Source of the DNA: Dactylellina haptotyla
Lineage: Eukaryota; Ascomycota; Orbiliomycetes; Orbiliales; Orbiliaceae
Assembly: GCA_031310005.1 (NCBI GenBank)
Contig: CM062383.1
Span: 1,612,001 to 1,676,000, forward strand
Direction: 5' to 3'
DNA length: 64,000 nt
Of this stretch, positions 63,831 to 64,000 are shown piece after piece. The notes beneath the pieces were generated by a model. The model was not told the origin of the DNA. It did no database searches and was given only the letters and a program-made list of their open reading frames with translations. Both the position numbers and the translations under genes were made by a program. The first letter of the stretch is position 1; each line of letters starts with the position of its first letter.

Positions 63831-63973
63831 TGTGGATTGTATTGTCCACTGGCGTATATGTTACCTGCTTACTTGCTTGTTTAGTGTTGTTAAGCGTTGC
63901 TTGCTATAAAAGTATAACCTGCCCTCTTAGTAATGCAGACTTGAACAATACACATCATAATCGTAGCATTATA
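63831..63973 (+). repeat. 3' LTR of 2B
   Basis: 143 bp, TGTGGATTGT to GCATTATA, aligned with the 141-bp LTRs of 2A and almost unmutated over its full length. No matching 5' LTR or TSD partner is present in the window; GAATG follows. Confidence 0.8.
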
Positions 63974-64000
63974 GAATGATTTTATTAAAATATATATCTT
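63974..64000. other. right flank of 2B
   Basis: 27 bases of flanking sequence at the window edge; nothing recognisable. Confidence 0.4.

Larger units (their letters stand above)
53290..63973 (+). mobile_element. Gypsy chromovirus family 2, copy 2B (5'-truncated, contains 1D)
   Basis: 53290-55017 aligns with about 13.4-15.15 kb of element 2A (end of RNase H, integrase, GPY/F, chromodomain and 3' end). The alignment resumes at 63735 after element 1D and runs through the 3' LTR to 63973. The 5' two-thirds of the element are absent. The part left of 1D is strongly mutated. The 239-bp stub right of 1D is nearly clean, with the purine-rich tract TTTGGAAGAAT before the LTR. A 39-bp tandem duplication lies at 54581-54658. 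Fossil, many breaks. Confidence 0.75.

Noticed and set aside
63826-63978. Solo family-2 LTR with AGAAT/GAAT as TSD
   Set aside because: The bases before the LTR are the internal purine-rich tract of 2B, since the sequence continues the internal 3' end interrupted by 1D.
1-64000. Mitochondrial, plastid or protozoan AT-rich genome
   Set aside because: There are no organelle genes, tRNAs or rRNAs. LTR chromoviruses with transition-biased decay on both strands fit a RIP-active fungal nuclear genome better.

Overview
The window is an extremely AT-rich, gene-free block of nested, decayed transposable elements. No intact host gene, tRNA, rRNA or CRISPR array is visible. Duplicated copies differ almost only by C-to-T and G-to-A transitions on both strands. 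Together with chromodomain-bearing Ty3/Gypsy elements, this is the signature of repeat-induced point mutation (RIP) in a filamentous ascomycete. The sequence looks like an AT isochore or subtelomeric/pericentromeric heterochromatin; the species cannot be named from the sequence.

Layout. (1) 629-1398: a 770-bp TRIM-like element with two 106-bp LTRs and a perfect target-site duplication (TSD). (2) 1404-5840: AT-rich ground with Asn-rich coding-like remnants. (3) About 5840-26700: a Ty1/Copia-like fossil on the + strand, split by element 1A (7032-23931, a Gypsy chromovirus on the - strand). Element 1A's own left LTR is split by element 2A (7359-15376, a second chromovirus family on the + strand). 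This is a three-level nest with perfect TSDs at both Gypsy insertions. (4) About 27900-30070: an inverted second copy of the Copia-like sequence. (5) 31540-40150: element 1B, same family as 1A, - strand, with a variant LTR. (6) 40156-44020: AT-rich, with a perfect palindrome and an unmutated island. (7) 44026-52615: element 1C, + strand. (8) 52932-53053: a putative 122-bp solo LTR. (9) About 53290-63973: element 2B, a 5'-truncated relative of 2A, split near its 3' end by element 1D (55018-63734, + strand).

Family 1 (1A-1D, about 8.6-8.9 kb after removing inserts, LTRs of about 533-554 bp) runs gag, a Cys-rich RING-like segment, protease, RT, RNase H, integrase, GPY/F and chromodomain. Family 2 (2A, 2B; LTRs of 141-143 bp) runs gag with a CCHC knuckle, then PR, RT, RH, IN, GPY/F and chromodomain. 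All are fossils with very many breaks.

The most striking pattern is that in every complete LTR element here, including the tiny TRIM, the outermost tens to hundreds of bases are nearly free of RIP-type change. The inner ends of the same LTRs are heavily mutated.
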